Positions 9,854 through 18,565 of a stretch of 64,000 nt of DNA are shown here, in pieces. This DNA is from UBA6163 sp041753075 (GTDB taxonomy: Bacteria > Planctomycetota > Planctomycetia > Pirellulales > Pirellulaceae): NCBI GenBank assembly GCA_041753075.1, contig JBGSVE010000086.1, forward strand, positions 4,362 to 68,361, written 5' to 3'. The position numbers were made by a program, and so were the translations under genes. A model generated the notes under the pieces. The model was not told the origin of the DNA, did no database searches, and was given only the letters and a program-made list of their open reading frames with translations. Numbering within the stretch: the first letter of the stretch is position 1; each line of letters opens with the position of its first letter.

Positions 9854-9914
9854 AACGATTGTCGCTAGCCGGTTGGGCGTTCCCGAACGGTTGGGGACAA
9901 CCGTTCTACAATTT
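9849..9914. repeat. Palindromic repeat, family A (copy 1)
   Basis: Outer arms TGTAGAACGATTGTC and GACAACCGTTCTACA pair imperfectly. The right half contains the inner palindrome AACGGTTG-GGGA-CAACCGTT (9886-9905), while the left inner palindrome is degraded (GCTAGCCGGTTGGGCG). It overlaps the stop codon of the esterase gene and the last bases of the convergent nucleotidyltransferase gene. Other copies are at 22508, 39854 and 42464. Confidence 0.8.
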
Positions 9915-10673
9915 GCTCATGCGCCGGTTACCGGCGTCGTGGAAATCGGCGTTGGCCAGCGCGATGTCGGCCAGCGGTTGCCACTGGGTTTCGTCGATCG
10001 CAATCGAATCGCAAAGAATCTGCGCCTTGTCCCAATCACGCTCGCACTGGACCGCGAAACGCAGATCGTCGCGATCCAATTCCGGTGGCACGGGGATGAA
10101 CCGCATCTGGTAAACGCCCGGTGCATCTTGGAACCAAGACGACAAGCACATCGTGTCTTCGGCGACAACGAGCCGATCGAGATTGCGTCGCAGTCGGCGC
10201 AGCGCATCGGCGTGGCAGATCTCGCCGGCCAGGCCGAGTTCCTGCATCCGATGCCAGCCACCGCGCGGCGAAAAGAAGCCAACGTAATCGCAATCGCTGG
10301 CCCGGCCCGCTTCGCTCAGCAAGCGATCGATCAAGACGGGGTCAACGAACGGTTGGTTGCCAGGCAAGAAGACGACCCATTCGGAATCGGTTCGATCCGC
10401 CGCCGCGGCCAAACGCTCGATCACGTGCGTGTGCGCCAAGTCCAACACCAGCGCCCCGGGAATGCCGGAGGTGAGAATCGTTGACGGCAATTGCTCGCCG
10501 CTGATAACGATATCGTCGACCAGCAATGAATCGCTCAGTCGCCGCACCATGCGACTAATCAGCGACTGGCCCTTGAGATTCCTTTCAGCAAATTTTGCCA
10601 CGGGAGCGTTGCCGCTTGGTGCGGCACAATTCCCTAATTCAATGACCGCAACGGCTCGCAACGCTTTCGACAT
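9906..10673 (-). CDS. Nucleotidyltransferase-fold protein (cytidylyltransferase/SpsF-like)
   Basis: A 255-residue protein starting at the ATG at 10673, with a strong GGGAGGGAG ribosome-binding site about 8 nt upstream. The frame runs further upstream but without support. The layout resembles NTP-transferases of the KdsB/SpsF/MobA fold: a hydrophobic first strand (AVAVIELG), a basic segment KFAERNLKGQSLISRMVRRL that could match the nucleotide-binding loop and first helix, and a VVFLPGNQPFVDP segment (about residues 100-112) at the place of the metal-binding D-x-D/G-D-x-P element. The usual G-(S/T)-x-R loop is not clearly present, so activity and substrate are open. A role in sugar-nucleotide or surface-glycan activation is possible. 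Confidence 0.6.
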   Translation of the reverse strand: MSKALRAVAVIELGNCAAPSGNAPVAKFAERNLKGQSLISRMVRRLSDSLLVDDIVISGEQLPSTILTSGIPGALVLDLAHTHVIERLAAAADRTDSEWVVFLPGNQPFVDPVLIDRLLSEAGRASDCDYVGFFSPRGGWHRMQELGLAGEICHADALRRLRRNLDRLVVAEDTMCLSSWFQDAPGVYQMRFIPVPPELDRDDLRFAVQCERDWDKAQILCDSIAIDETQWQPLADIALANADFHDAGNRRMSKL

Positions 10674-10932
10674 CGGAAACTCCCTCCCGTGTTTATCGGC
10701 TTGGGTGGCCAAAGGTTGCCGTAACGCCATACAAGGCTGATACGGGAAGTCCACCAGACTTTTATTGTGGCTTTTCAGGCTGCAAGGTAAAGAGAAGTTT
10801 GCCTTGGTTCAACAAAAATCGGCAGAATAATTTCCAGAAATATTTAAGCAATGGGCTTACCTTGCCGGGGTAAAGTTTGCCAAAACAAGTCTCGAATCGT
10901 ACTTATCTTGGAAATTCAGAAGGGAATCCGAA

Positions 10933-11226
10933 ATGCCGAGTTTGATGTTGCTGGTATCTGCCGTTGAGGTCTTTTCATTGCCTTTTATCGCAATTTCGGC
11001 CATTGCCCTGAGCAAATTGACCCACGGCGAGACGGCGCGAACCGCAGAACGCGGGTTTTTGGGGGTCTTGTTGGCCGTCACGCTGATTACTTGCCGAACC
11101 GTGATTTGCGTTGACCCCTGCTGGCTGGTTCACACCGCGACGCTGGGCTTGATGATCGTTGCGGCGCTGCTTTTGCCCAATCGGGCCGCGTTTGAAGGCC
11201 GCCGCGTTGCCGCCGATTGGCAATAA
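10933..11226 (+). CDS. Small membrane protein, unknown function
   Basis: 97 residues with two or three hydrophobic stretches (about residues 3-28, 43-60 and 66-82) joined by a short polar loop with HGETARTAERG. AAGGG lies about 9 nt upstream of the ATG. It has no recognised domain. It stands alone, more than 250 bp from the divergent nucleotidyltransferase-like gene and about 140 bp before the next gene. Codon usage matches the neighbours, which supports it being real. Confidence 0.6.
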   Translation: MPSLMLLVSAVEVFSLPFIAISAIALSKLTHGETARTAERGFLGVLLAVTLITCRTVICVDPCWLVHTATLGLMIVAALLLPNRAAFEGRRVAADWQ

Positions 11227-11368
11227 TCCACTATATAAAACCATTGGGACAATGGAATTCGTCCGAATTGTTTATGCGAAAGCGGGGGCGTACTTGTCGA
11301 TGCGTTGGCGGTTATGATTCATGTTAATTAACTGAATTGCCTTCGCCCGCATTACCCCTCGAAATACC

Positions 11369-12574
11369 GTGAACCACCGTTTCAACTGGACGCCGTTTTG
11401 GGCCTTGGCCATCGCGACACACCTAGCAACGACGACACTCGCCCAAGAAAAAACGCCAACCCCTTCGCTCGCAAATGACCTCGCAGCGATTGGCTCGATC
11501 GGACGCGAAGCCAGCGGCTATCAAGCTGCCTCGGCCGCATCGTTGCGGTTGGCGAAATTGTCGCCCGATCAAGTCGGCCAGGTTCTGACCGCGATGAGCG
11601 ACGCGTCGTCGCTGGCCAAGAATTGGCTGCGAATGGTCGCCGCGGATGTGGCTGACAATGGTGATTTTCCTGGCGACGAGTTGCGTTCATTCTTGAGCGA
11701 TCGAGCGCATGAACCCGACGCTCGCCACGCGGCGTTTCAAATGTTGGTTGCCAACGATCCGTCGCTGCAAGATGAACTTATCAAAGACGCCGCAGACGAT
11801 CCCAGTTTGCCAATTCGATATTTGGCGATCGCTGATCTGTTGCAAAAGGCCGAGGTCATCAAGGCCGAACCGGTCGCGGCCATCGCGCTATTGCGCAAGG
11901 TGATTGCCAACGGTCGCAATCCTGATCAACTGCAATCGGCGGCAAAGTCACTCGATGATCTTGGCACCAAGATTGAGCTGGCTGATGAGCTTGGCCTGAT
12001 TCGCAATTGGGTTGTGATTGGCACCTATGACAACACCGGATCGACTCAGTTTGAAACGGTCTATCCACCTGAGCAAACGTATCTCGCAACGGGCTCGTTG
12101 CCGTCTGCCTGGCTGATTGACCAAGCGGAGATTCCCTCGACTCAGCCCGCGACGAAACCGGCGGTCACAAAGTTAGTCACCAGCGATGATTCGATGGGCA
12201 TGGTCAATTTGAACCCCGCGTTTGAAAACGCCAAGGACGTCGTTGTTTATTGTTACGCCGAATTTGAAATCGACGCAACAAACAATTCAAACGCGCCCAA
12301 CGTCCGGCCCGCAGTCGCGCGGATTGGTTGCATCACGGCAAATCAAGTTTGGGTCAACGGCAAGTTAGCGACCGCCAATGACGTTTATCATTCGGGCAGC
12401 CGCATTGACCAATACCTGGGCGATTGCGAATTGGTCGCGGGCAAGAACACAGTGTTGGTCAAAGTTTTTCAAAATGCCCAAACTGAACCTTGGGCACAAG
12501 ATTGGCAATTCCAATTTCGCTTCACCGATCCGGTTGGTGCCGCGCTCCAGCCGACAATCATCACCAAACCCTGA
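11369..12574 (+). CDS. Secreted protein, alpha-solenoid-like plus C-terminal beta domain, unknown function
   Basis: 401 residues from a GTG start. Residues 1-25 form a signal peptide ending at TTTLAQ-E. About residues 30-200 are helical and Ala/Leu-rich, with HEAT-like alternation (ARHAAFQMLVANDPSL, SLPIRYLAIADLLQ). The C-terminal third contains Y-C-Y-A-E-F-E-I and V-W-V-N-G-K-L strands, resembling a galactose-binding-like beta sandwich. It probably forms an operon with the PQQ-propeller gene, 17 nt downstream, which also has a signal peptide. Both products are probably periplasmic or extracellular. No catalytic motif is seen. Confidence 0.7.
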   Translation: MNHRFNWTPFWALAIATHLATTTLAQEKTPTPSLANDLAAIGSIGREASGYQAASAASLRLAKLSPDQVGQVLTAMSDASSLAKNWLRMVAADVADNGDFPGDELRSFLSDRAHEPDARHAAFQMLVANDPSLQDELIKDAADDPSLPIRYLAIADLLQKAEVIKAEPVAAIALLRKVIANGRNPDQLQSAAKSLDDLGTKIELADELGLIRNWVVIGTYDNTGSTQFETVYPPEQTYLATGSLPSAWLIDQAEIPSTQPATKPAVTKLVTSDDSMGMVNLNPAFENAKDVVVYCYAEFEIDATNNSNAPNVRPAVARIGCITANQVWVNGKLATANDVYHSGSRIDQYLGDCELVAGKNTVLVKVFQNAQTEPWAQDWQFQFRFTDPVGAALQPTIITKP

Positions 12575-12591
12575 GCCACTTGGAATCTGAA

Positions 12592-13833
12592 ATGAAGTTG
12601 TTTTTCTCACGTGGCGTTCGTTGCCCGCTGGCCGCCATGCTGCTACTGATTGCTTACGCTTCGACAGCGCAAGCCGAGGGCAATTGGCTTTCGTTTCGCG
12701 GCGACGGCGGACGTAGCGCCGCAGCCGAAGCGATGCCGCCGATCGATTTTGATGTGCCCAGCGGCAAGGGCGTGGCATGGAAGTCACCCACAACCGGTCG
12801 CGGGATTGGTGGTCCGCTGGTGATCGATAACCTCGTCGTTGTGACCGGATGTGATGGTGAAGATCAACGCGACATTCATATCGAAGCGTTTGATCGCCAA
12901 TCGGGTAAGCGACAATGGCTACGTTCGCTGCGCAGCACCGGTCGTCCGTTCACGCATCCCACCAGCGCCAACGCTTCGCCGACGTCGGTCAGCGATGGAA
13001 GCCGCGTGTTTGCGCTGTTCAGTTCCTGCGATCTGGTTTGTTTGGACTTGGAGGGACACGTCATCTGGCTGCGCGGACTGGCGCTGGATCATCCCAAGAC
13101 AGGCAACGACATCAGCATGAGCAGCTCGCCGGCGATCATCGACGGAGTCGTTTGCGTGCAACTTGAAAACCAAGGTGACTCGTTCGCGGCGGGGATTGAT
13201 GCCGAGACGGGCAAGACATTGTGGCGCATCGAGCGACCGCGCGACAGCAATTGGTCAACACCGCAGCCAATCACGCTTGGCGATGGAATTGCGGCCTTTG
13301 CGATGCAAGACTCGTCCGCAATTTCGATCGTTCGCGCCGATAACGGCGAAACCGTCCACCAGTTCTATGCCAAGTGTGATACGACGGCATCATGCACCTA
13401 CGCACCGCCGTACTTGCTGTTCCCCGGTGACGAAACGACGGCGCTGCGAATCGATTCGACAGGTGTCGAGGTGGCTTGGCAAAACAATCGGCTAAGGCCC
13501 CAGCGATGCAGTCCCGTGGTTCATGGTAATCGTGTTTACATGGGCAAGGGGTCAGTGCTGATCGGCGGCAACTTGAGCGACGGTGAGGTCGCTTGGCAAC
13601 AACGCTTGCCCGGTATCAATTCAGTCTGGGCATCGCCGCTTTACACCGCGGCGGGCATCTTCGTTTTTGATTCCAGCGGGCAAGTGGTCGTCGTACGTGA
13701 CAATGGCGACGAGGCCGAGATCATTGGCGAGCCGAAGATTGGCGAGGGGATTTTGGCAACGCCCGCTGTCGTCGGCGATTCGCTTTATCTTCGCACTGAG
13801 AATTCAATCGTTTGCGTTTCCGCTCAACCCTAA
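12592..13833 (+). CDS. PQQ-binding-like beta-propeller protein, secreted
   Basis: 413 residues. The N-terminus (MKLFFSRGVRCPLAAMLLLIAYASTAQA-E) is a signal peptide, which fixes the ATG at 12592. NWLSFRGDGGRS follows, the usual start of planctomycete PQQ-like propellers (W-P-x-F-R-G). Repeated blades of the pattern A-x-D-x-x-T-G-K-x-x-W-x follow (IEAFDRQSGKRQWLRSL, AAGIDAETGKTLWRIER), then G-x-x-Y-x-G- and L-Y-x-R-T-x-x-x-x-x-C segments. Such proteins are often non-enzymatic scaffolds. The quinone itself may not be bound. It lies 17 nt after the solenoid protein gene. Confidence 0.8.
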   Translation: MKLFFSRGVRCPLAAMLLLIAYASTAQAEGNWLSFRGDGGRSAAAEAMPPIDFDVPSGKGVAWKSPTTGRGIGGPLVIDNLVVVTGCDGEDQRDIHIEAFDRQSGKRQWLRSLRSTGRPFTHPTSANASPTSVSDGSRVFALFSSCDLVCLDLEGHVIWLRGLALDHPKTGNDISMSSSPAIIDGVVCVQLENQGDSFAAGIDAETGKTLWRIERPRDSNWSTPQPITLGDGIAAFAMQDSSAISIVRADNGETVHQFYAKCDTTASCTYAPPYLLFPGDETTALRIDSTGVEVAWQNNRLRPQRCSPVVHGNRVYMGKGSVLIGGNLSDGEVAWQQRLPGINSVWASPLYTAAGIFVFDSSGQVVVVRDNGDEAEIIGEPKIGEGILATPAVVGDSLYLRTENSIVCVSAQP

Positions 13834-13857
13834 TGCTTCGGTCCGATTTGATTGATC

Positions 13858-13911
13858 AGCCGCAGTGCGATAGCAGGCGGTTAGCTACGCGGGAATCGCA
13901 CGCTATCGCGA
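13858..13911. repeat. Imperfect inverted repeat between propeller gene and aroA
   Basis: GCGATAGC (13867-13874) and GCTATCGC (13902-13909) are perfect 8-base arms around a loop containing GGCGGTTAGCTACGCG. The inner GGCGGTTAGC resembles the CCGGCGGTTAG/CCGGCGGCTAGC cores of the palindromes at 28577 and 42497. It lies 30 nt after a stop codon, so it could also stop transcription, although no T-run follows. Confidence 0.45.
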
Positions 13912-14024
13912 GACGGCTCCCCAAACCTGATGACCAGGCCTGACGAACTTTGACAAGTTCCACCAGCACCAACAGTATCCATTTGGTCGGAAGCCTTGAG
14001 GCCCGATCGCCACGCCTTTCTTTG

Positions 14025-15377
14025 ATGACGCATTCGATGCCGGTAAGTTTTGTTGAAGTCGTTCCCGGTGGTGCGGTCATCGGTTCAATCCGTCCGCCGG
14101 GTTCCAAAAGTCTTACCAACCGCGCCTTGGTCTGCGCCGCGTTTGCCGGTGGTGCGTCGCGTTTGCGCGGCGCGCTGCTCAGTGATGATACGGCCGTCAT
14201 GACCGAGGCGCTGCGGCAGATCGGCTTTGCGATCGAGTCGGTTGATAACGGCCATACCTTGGACGTCGCTGGCTTGCCGGAAGCATTGTTTACTTCGAGC
14301 GAGCAGGCGCAATTGTTTATCGGCAACAGCGGCACGACGATTCGGTTTTTGACGGCGGCGCTGTCGGCATTGGGCGGGCGTTTTCACTTGCACGGCGTCG
14401 CTCGTATGCACGAACGCCCAATCGGTGATCTGATCAATGCGCTCGCGCCAGTTTGCAATGGCACAGTGACTTCTCAGTCCGCCGGTGGTTGTCCGCCCGT
14501 CGTGATCGAAACGCGCGGTTGGAATCACGATGAGATTTCGGTCGCCGGCAACGTCAGCAGCCAATACCTCAGCGGCTTGATGATGGCCGCGCCGATCGCC
14601 AAACGCAACATTTCTATTTGCGTACAAGGCGAGTTGGTGTCGCGACCTTACGTCGAAATGACCGCCAACATCATGCAAGACTTTGGTGCTGCCGTCCGTT
14701 GGCGCGAAAGCACTGGCAAATCGTTGGTCTGTGAAATCGACGGGACCGGCGGGTATCGTGCGTGTGATTACGAGATCGAACCCGATGCGTCGGCGGCCAG
14801 TTACTTTTGGGCTGCGGCGGCCATCACCGGCGGCGACGTGACCGTCCTGGGACTCGGACCCAACGCGCTGCAAGGTGATGTGGCGCTCGTCGATTGCCTT
14901 GAACAAATGGGTTGCCAGGTATCGCGATCCGTCGATCAAATCACGGTGCGGAGTTCAGGTCGACTGCGCGGTATCGATGTCGACATGAATGCAATCAGCG
15001 ACACGGTGCAAACGCTCAGCGTCGTCGCGCTGTTTGCCGACTCACCAACACGAATCCGTGGAGTCGCGCACAATCGTTTCAAGGAAACCGATCGCATCGG
15101 TGATCTCGCCCGCGAACTGCGCAAGCTAGGTGCCGAAGTCGTCGAACACGAGGACGGCCTGATGATAAAACCACTCGCTCCACAGGAGTTCGCCGGAGCG
15201 ACGCTCGAAACCTACGACGACCACCGGATGGCGATGAGTTTGTCGTTGGCTGGGTTGCGATTGCCCGGCGTTCAGATTGCCAACCCAGCGTGTACCGCGA
15301 AGACTTATCCCGAATTTTTTGCCGACCTAGAAATGTTGACGGGGCGTGCTCATCGTTGGTCAAGCCATCAGGAATAA
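14025..15377 (+). CDS. aroA: 3-phosphoshikimate 1-carboxyvinyltransferase (EPSP synthase)
   Basis: About 450 residues, the usual length. It transfers the enolpyruvyl group of PEP to shikimate 3-phosphate in the chorismate pathway, in the cytoplasm. Diagnostic motifs are visible: PGSKSLTNRAL near the start, NSGTTIRFL, RPIGDLINAL, the RFKETDRIGDL segment, and TYDDHRMAMSLSLAGL near the C-terminus. I take the ATG at 14025; 14037 is an alternative, and the frame is open upstream to a TTG at 13950. The crotonase gene starts 3 nt after the stop, so the two are probably co-transcribed. Confidence 0.95.
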   Translation: MTHSMPVSFVEVVPGGAVIGSIRPPGSKSLTNRALVCAAFAGGASRLRGALLSDDTAVMTEALRQIGFAIESVDNGHTLDVAGLPEALFTSSEQAQLFIGNSGTTIRFLTAALSALGGRFHLHGVARMHERPIGDLINALAPVCNGTVTSQSAGGCPPVVIETRGWNHDEISVAGNVSSQYLSGLMMAAPIAKRNISICVQGELVSRPYVEMTANIMQDFGAAVRWRESTGKSLVCEIDGTGGYRACDYEIEPDASAASYFWAAAAITGGDVTVLGLGPNALQGDVALVDCLEQMGCQVSRSVDQITVRSSGRLRGIDVDMNAISDTVQTLSVVALFADSPTRIRGVAHNRFKETDRIGDLARELRKLGAEVVEHEDGLMIKPLAPQEFAGATLETYDDHRMAMSLSLAGLRLPGVQIANPACTAKTYPEFFADLEMLTGRAHRWSSHQE

Positions 15378-15380
15378 CCC

Positions 15381-16166
15381 ATGAACCTTGTCGATATAAA
15401 AATTCATTCGCCGACGGCAACGATCTTGATGGGTCGCGCTGGTGATGGAAACTCGCTGGACGAACGTTTGATTGAAGACATTGGGCAAGCGCTGGACGAT
15501 CTTCACCAGGAAAAGAAAATTGGTGCCGTAGTTCTCGCTGGTGCAGGCAAAGATTTTTGCGTCGGCATGGATTTGAACGAGTTGTACCAGCACACGACGC
15601 TCGATCCGCTCGACGCCTTGCCGTTGTGGATCGAACATTGGGATCGATTGTTGGGACTGCTAGAAAAAATGCTGCGCTTCCCGCGACCGATTGTGGCTGC
15701 GGTCGATGGTCGAGCCTGTGGTGCTGGGTTTTCGTTGGCCTTGGCCGCTGACATGATTGTGGTCAGCCAGTCCGCCACGTTTTCCATTCCCGCGACGGGT
15801 CGCGGGATGGTGGCCGGCTTGGTCGCACCGTTGCTGGCGTTTCGCGCCGGTGCGGCAATTGCCTCGCGGATGCTGATGGCCGGGGACACGATGTCATCAC
15901 GGCAAGCAATACGAATCGGTTTGGCGGCCCAGCGTGTACCGGAGCACCAAGTTTGGGTTGCGGCAAATCGATTGGCGCTACGGAGTGCTAGCTTACCGGG
16001 GTCGCCGGTGGGCGTGACCAAACGATTGCTAAACGAAACGATTGGCGAATCGTTGTTGACGCAGTTGTCCGTCGGTGCCGCCACCGCTGCGACGGCTTGT
16101 TCGACCGAAACCGCCGCCGAGGGATTGCGGGCATTCATCGAAGGTCGCGAGCCGGTGTGGCCGTAG
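15381..16166 (+). CDS. Enoyl-CoA hydratase/isomerase (crotonase) family protein
   Basis: 261 residues, the normal crotonase length. The two oxyanion-hole segments are GAGKDFCVGMDL (about residues 54-65) and DGRACGAGFSLALAADM (about residues 108-124), followed by ATFSIPATGRGMVAG. The Glu pair typical of hydratases is not obvious; the second segment has GRGMV where hydratases usually have an E. The reaction could therefore be isomerisation, hydrolysis or something else on a CoA thioester. It is tightly linked to aroA but has no known link to the shikimate pathway. Confidence 0.85.
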   Translation: MNLVDIKIHSPTATILMGRAGDGNSLDERLIEDIGQALDDLHQEKKIGAVVLAGAGKDFCVGMDLNELYQHTTLDPLDALPLWIEHWDRLLGLLEKMLRFPRPIVAAVDGRACGAGFSLALAADMIVVSQSATFSIPATGRGMVAGLVAPLLAFRAGAAIASRMLMAGDTMSSRQAIRIGLAAQRVPEHQVWVAANRLALRSASLPGSPVGVTKRLLNETIGESLLTQLSVGAATAATACSTETAAEGLRAFIEGREPVWP

Positions 16167-16343
16167 CCTTGTGGTCAGACACTTTTATCCGCTCCGGGAA
16201 AAAGAAATTGCCTTTAGATGCTTTTAGTGGTAGACAATCCTTCCTTTATCGGTAGAATCGAATGATACCTGCCGGCTAGTGCGGTCTGTCATCCGTTTCG
16301 ATCCCCCCTTGGATGACGCACTGGCTGCTGCTCATTGATGAAG
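16167..16343. other. Intergenic stretch leading to a terminator; possible small RNA
   Basis: About 300 bp separate the crotonase stop from the next gene. TTGCCT at 16210 and TAGACA 17 bp further on could form a weak promoter. The following ~160 nt end at the strong terminator at 16344-16396. Together this could be a transcribed non-coding RNA; alternatively it is just the 3' untranslated region of the crotonase mRNA. I see no open reading frame of interest. Confidence 0.3.
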
Positions 16344-16396
16344 TGGAGGCGGTAGCACGGGTTCTCATCTCCAGTGGCTACCGCCTCCATTTTTTT
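16344..16396 (+). terminator. Rho-independent terminator
   Basis: A perfect 13-bp stem: TGGAGGCGGTAGC (16344-16356) pairs with GCTACCGCCTCCA (16377-16389) around a 20-nt loop, followed by seven T. It ends plus-strand transcription before the cupredoxin gene, and is the clearest terminator in the window. Confidence 0.9.
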
Positions 16397-16471
16397 ATGA
16401 ACTCCATTGACGACCAGCTCGTCGATGGAAATCATTTAGAAAACCAATAACGCACTTCGAGAGAAACGTCC

Positions 16472-17257
16472 ATGTTGATTCGCTTCGTATTCGCGATGTT
16501 TGTTGCTGGCTCGCTGGCTTTTTCCGTCGGGCCTGCTGTTGCTGAAACCGGAACGGTGAAAGCGAGTTTTGTTTACTCGGGCAAGGCGTTCGACCCGGCC
16601 CCGATTGTTGTCAATCAAAACCAAGCATTCTGCGGCAAATTTCCGCTTGTAAACGAGCGCGTGCTGGTGAATAAGGCTAACAACGGCATCAAGAACGTAT
16701 CTTTCTATGTCTACACCGGACGTGGCGGATCAAGTTTGCCACCGCAGCCGCCACGCAACATCAAGGTGACGTTGGCCAACGATAAGTGCCGGTTCGAGCC
16801 GCGAATCGCGGTGCTGCAGGCCGGCGATAAGCTCGAGATCACCAATCCCGACGACATTGGCCACAACGCGAATTTGAACTTCTTTTTCAATCCCCAGGCG
16901 AATCCGCTGATTCCGCCGGGCGGCGCGGTTGAGTTACCGATTGACAAACCCGAACCCGCTCCAGTGCCCGTCGAATGCAACATTCACCCCTGGATGCGAG
17001 CCTATGTGATTGCTTTGGATCACCCGTTTGTCGCGGTCAGCGATGAAGATGGTGCGATTGAAATCTCGGGATTACCCGCTGGCGAAAAACTGACGTTTCG
17101 GATTTCGCATGAAGCCGCTGATGGCGGCATCAAGGAAATCACGATGGACGGCAAATCGGTCGAGTTGAAGAAGAACAACTTCGAGGTGATGGTGAACCCC
17201 GGCATGAACGATTTGGGCACGATCACGATTCCCGCGGATTCGCTGAAGGTCCAGTAA
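16472..17257 (+). CDS. Secreted cupredoxin-like (type 1 copper) protein
   Basis: 261 residues with a signal peptide (cleavage near AVA-E at residue 25). A cupredoxin fold is indicated by RIAVLQAGDKLEITNPDDIGHNANL and by VECNIHPWMRAYV. His131, Cys169, His172 and Met175 form a plausible type 1 copper site. Cys54 and Cys106 could form a disulfide. The C-terminal ~80 residues (VSDEDGAIEISGLPAGEKLTFRI) look like a carboxypeptidase-regulatory beta sandwich. It should act as a periplasmic electron carrier. The dihaem cytochrome c gene begins on the next base after its stop, and the ctaA/ctaB genes follow, so a respiratory role is likely. Confidence 0.85.
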   Translation: MLIRFVFAMFVAGSLAFSVGPAVAETGTVKASFVYSGKAFDPAPIVVNQNQAFCGKFPLVNERVLVNKANNGIKNVSFYVYTGRGGSSLPPQPPRNIKVTLANDKCRFEPRIAVLQAGDKLEITNPDDIGHNANLNFFFNPQANPLIPPGGAVELPIDKPEPAPVPVECNIHPWMRAYVIALDHPFVAVSDEDGAIEISGLPAGEKLTFRISHEAADGGIKEITMDGKSVELKKNNFEVMVNPGMNDLGTITIPADSLKVQ

Positions 17258-18385
17258 TTGAAGCTTTGGTGCGTCGCGTTGATCGTTGGACTGGTGGGCT
17301 GTGACGCCCGCGTCGATCATTTTGGCGCCAATAAACTGTACGGTCTCGTCGTTGCGCGGCGTGACGCCGTCGACAGTGCCCCGGACCAAGCATCGATTGC
17401 GACAGTCGTCGGGGATTTATTTGGTACACCGAACGAGCCCCAGGTTCCCGACTTCGCTAGCCGTTTGCTTGATCGCGAGAAATTGGTCCGCGCCGCCGGT
17501 CCTATTTCCAGCGACCAAGCGGGCAACCACTTCGGACTGTATCGCGAACATTGTGCGACGTGTCACGGCATCGAGGGCGGCGGCGCAGGACCAGCGGCGG
17601 CTTTGTTGAACCCATACCCGCGAGATTTTCGACACGGCGTCTTCAAATTTAAAAGCACCCATCGCGCCGACAAACCAACGGCTGCGGACTTACAGCGTGT
17701 GCTGCGGCGAGGGATTCCGGGGACCGCAATGCCGTCGTTTGCGACCATCGGCGATGATGATCTTGAGGCGCTAGTCCAGTATGTCGTTTACCTATCGCTG
17801 CGTGGCCAAACGGAGCGCAAGTTGATCGATCGCTGGTCCGCCGGCGACCTCAACGATGACGAACTGGTCGCTGCGGCTGGCGAAATTGCCGCTGACGTAG
17901 TAGCGGCATGGGAATCGGCGGCTGGGCAAATAGTCGACGTGCCGCCGTTACCGTCGCTGGCGGGCGATGGAGCGTTGTGGTGGCAAGATTCCGATCGCAT
18001 CGAGCGCGGCAGAGAACTGTTTCATGGACCGCTGGCCAATTGTGCGTCGTGTCACGGTAAAGGTGGCGACGGCGAAGCGGTGACGCTGGACTTCGACGAT
18101 TGGACAAAGGAATACACCACCAAGCTGGGCATTGGCCCCGCTGATTCGGCGGCGCTGGAGCCGTTACGATCCGCCGGCGCGCTGCGGCCGAGACAATTAG
18201 TGCCGCGAAAGTTAGCGTGGAACGTTTTCCACGGTGACAACTCTGACGAAGGGTTGTACCGGCGATTGGTCGTTGGCATTGCCGGTTCGCCGATGCCAGG
18301 CTTGCTTGTGAACGAGAAGCCTGGAGGTGTTGGCGTCGAGCCCGACGATGTCTGGTCAATCATTGCCTATATCCGGTCGCTGTAG
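17258..18385 (+). CDS. Dihaem cytochrome c lipoprotein
   Basis: 375 residues from a TTG start directly after the cupredoxin stop. The N-terminus has a lipobox (VGLVGC). Two c-type haem motifs are present: CATCH (about residue 99) and CASCH (about residue 263). Each is followed by a likely axial-Met segment, GTAMPSFATIGDDD and GSPMPGLLV, as in class I cytochromes c. Two tandem cytochrome domains are joined by a helical linker. It is probably membrane-anchored on the outer face of the inner membrane and exchanges electrons with the cupredoxin and a terminal oxidase. No oxidase subunit is in the window. Confidence 0.9.
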   Translation: MKLWCVALIVGLVGCDARVDHFGANKLYGLVVARRDAVDSAPDQASIATVVGDLFGTPNEPQVPDFASRLLDREKLVRAAGPISSDQAGNHFGLYREHCATCHGIEGGGAGPAAALLNPYPRDFRHGVFKFKSTHRADKPTAADLQRVLRRGIPGTAMPSFATIGDDDLEALVQYVVYLSLRGQTERKLIDRWSAGDLNDDELVAAAGEIAADVVAAWESAAGQIVDVPPLPSLAGDGALWWQDSDRIERGRELFHGPLANCASCHGKGGDGEAVTLDFDDWTKEYTTKLGIGPADSAALEPLRSAGALRPRQLVPRKLAWNVFHGDNSDEGLYRRLVVGIAGSPMPGLLVNEKPGGVGVEPDDVWSIIAYIRSL

Positions 18386-18388
18386 TCC

Positions 18389-18565
18389 ATGACGCGAGAC
18401 GCGAAGCGATCGACCGGAGCGATTCTTGGGTTGGCGATTGGTTGGACGCTCATGTGGAGTTTTGGTTTGGGCGGATTGGTGTATGCGTTTTGCTTTGGTG
18501 CCGGTGCAGCCGTTGTCGGTGGCATGATTGGCGAGCGATGGTCGGTCGCGAAAGAACATGAGTAG
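18389..18565 (+). CDS. 58-residue membrane protein in the haem A synthesis operon
   Basis: A short gene: ATG at 18389, TAG at 18563-18565, starting 3 nt after the cytochrome stop. The protein begins MTRDAKRSTGAILG and contains one or two hydrophobic, Gly-rich segments (LGLAIGWTLMW; LVYAFCFGAGAAVVGGMIG) and a charged tail (ERWSVAKEHE). Its last 8 bases contain the ATG of ctaA (ATGAGTAG), a classic translational-coupling overlap. The size and position recall small assembly or accessory subunits in cytochrome oxidase clusters, but no family is recognised. Confidence 0.75.
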   Translation: MTRDAKRSTGAILGLAIGWTLMWSFGLGGLVYAFCFGAGAAVVGGMIGERWSVAKEHE

